Shown: positions 63,567-64,000 of the stretch, piece by piece
Layout of the letters: every line of letters starts with the position of its first letter
Position numbering within the stretch: position 1 is the stretch's first letter
Assembly: GCF_019145205.1 (NCBI RefSeq)
Contig: NZ_JAHSTT010000007.1
Location: forward strand, 62,001 to 126,000
Length of the DNA: 64,000 bases
From: Pseudomonas khavaziana
Lineage (GTDB): Bacteria; Pseudomonadota; Gammaproteobacteria; Pseudomonadales; Pseudomonadaceae
Direction: 5' to 3'
The notes under the pieces: model-generated
What the model was told of the DNA's origin: nothing
The model's input: only the letters and a program-made list of their open reading frames with translations
Database searches by the model: none
Translations under genes and position numbers: made by a program

Positions 63567-64000
63567 ATGGGTTTGCTGATTGAAGGACACTGGAAAGACC
63601 AGTGGTACGAAAGTAGCGCAGATGGCGCATTCCAGCGGGAGCAGGCAAAACGCCGCAACTGGGTAACCGCCGATGGCCAACCTGGCCCCAGCGGCGAAGG
63701 CGGCTTCAAGGCCGAGGCCGATCGCTATCACCTCTATGTATCCCTCGCCTGCCCCTGGGCGCACCGCACCTTGATCCTGCGCAAGCTCAAGGGCCTGGAA
63801 AGCCTCATCGACGTCTCGGTGGTCAGCTGGTTGATGCTGGAAAACGGTTGGACCTTCGACAAGGCCCACGGCTCCAGCGGCGACAAACTGGACGGTCTGG
63901 ACTTCATGCACCAGCGCTACACCGCCGAAACCGCCGATTACACCGGGCGCGTCACCGTGCCGGTGTTGTGGGACAAAAAGCTCAAGCGCATCGTCAGCAA
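63567..64000 (+). CDS. glutathionyl-hydroquinone reductase (5' part; runs off window)
   Basis: 145 codons are visible of an enzyme usually about 320-330 residues long. SLACPWAHRTLILRKLKG contains the CPWAH active-site cysteine of the Xi-class GST/YqjG family, which reduces glutathionyl-hydroquinones. AAGGAG lies six bases before the ATG. The C-terminal domain lies beyond the window. Confidence 0.92.
   Translation, partial: MGLLIEGHWKDQWYESSADGAFQREQAKRRNWVTADGQPGPSGEGGFKAEADRYHLYVSLACPWAHRTLILRKLKGLESLIDVSVVSWLMLENGWTFDKAHGSSGDKLDGLDFMHQRYTAETADYTGRVTVPVLWDKKLKRIVS

Overview
The window looks like a chromosomal segment of a Pseudomonas in the P. fluorescens group. This rests on high-GC coding DNA, Pseudomonas-type REP sequences in gtgggagggggcttgctcccgat pairs, and familiar Pseudomonas gene neighbourhoods: murB-ptp-kdsB-trm112-lpxK-exbDB-comEC, gacS-ldhA, and tusDCBE-ybiB.

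Region by region. 1-6.3 kb: a glycerol-type ABC importer (two ATPases, two permeases, a small DUF2160 membrane protein), read leftward from a sigma-54 promoter and divergent from an AcoR-like sigma-54 activator. 6.3-8.4 kb: a TonB-dependent receptor. 8.5-18.5 kb: accessory and small genes (lipoproteins, an SMR-like transporter, a ZIP metal transporter, a GNAT, a DHCW cupin, DUF1993), with several decayed loci between 13 and 16.4 kb. 18.7-36.8 kb: a umuDC (rulAB) SOS mutagenesis operon whose umuC is cut into three pieces by two site-specific integrative elements. 37-39 kb: small hypothetical genes and tRNA-Ser(UGA). 39-64 kb: ordinary core genome, namely YccA, cell-envelope synthesis, ComEC, a PirRS-like two-component pair, GacS, D-lactate dehydrogenase, redox proteins, TtcA, SprT, a CoA transferase, tRNA 2-thiolation (TusDCBE) and a partial glutathionyl-hydroquinone reductase.

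The centrepiece is umuC. Removing 19720-30130 and 30332-35807 and joining the rest gives an uninterrupted 424-codon umuC, close to the E. coli UmuC length of 422. Each insert carries three consecutive tyrosine recombinase genes and one small HTH/coiled-coil gene, all in the direction of umuDC. This is the layout of the GInt (ginABCD) islands and rulB integron-like elements known in Pseudomonas. Both inserts lie beside a GAT codon within a TA-N-CGAT target, and the second splits the catalytic Asp-Glu pair of the polymerase. The recombinase operons sit directly downstream of a perfect LexA box, so SOS induction could drive them. The older-looking element carries AT-rich cargo (an isochorismatase-fold protein and a 603-residue unknown), a broken IS5-type transposase and a group II intron remnant. 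The other carries an inverted 3' fragment of another umuC.

Start sites were chosen by ribosome binding sites and family alignment from memory; no database search was possible.
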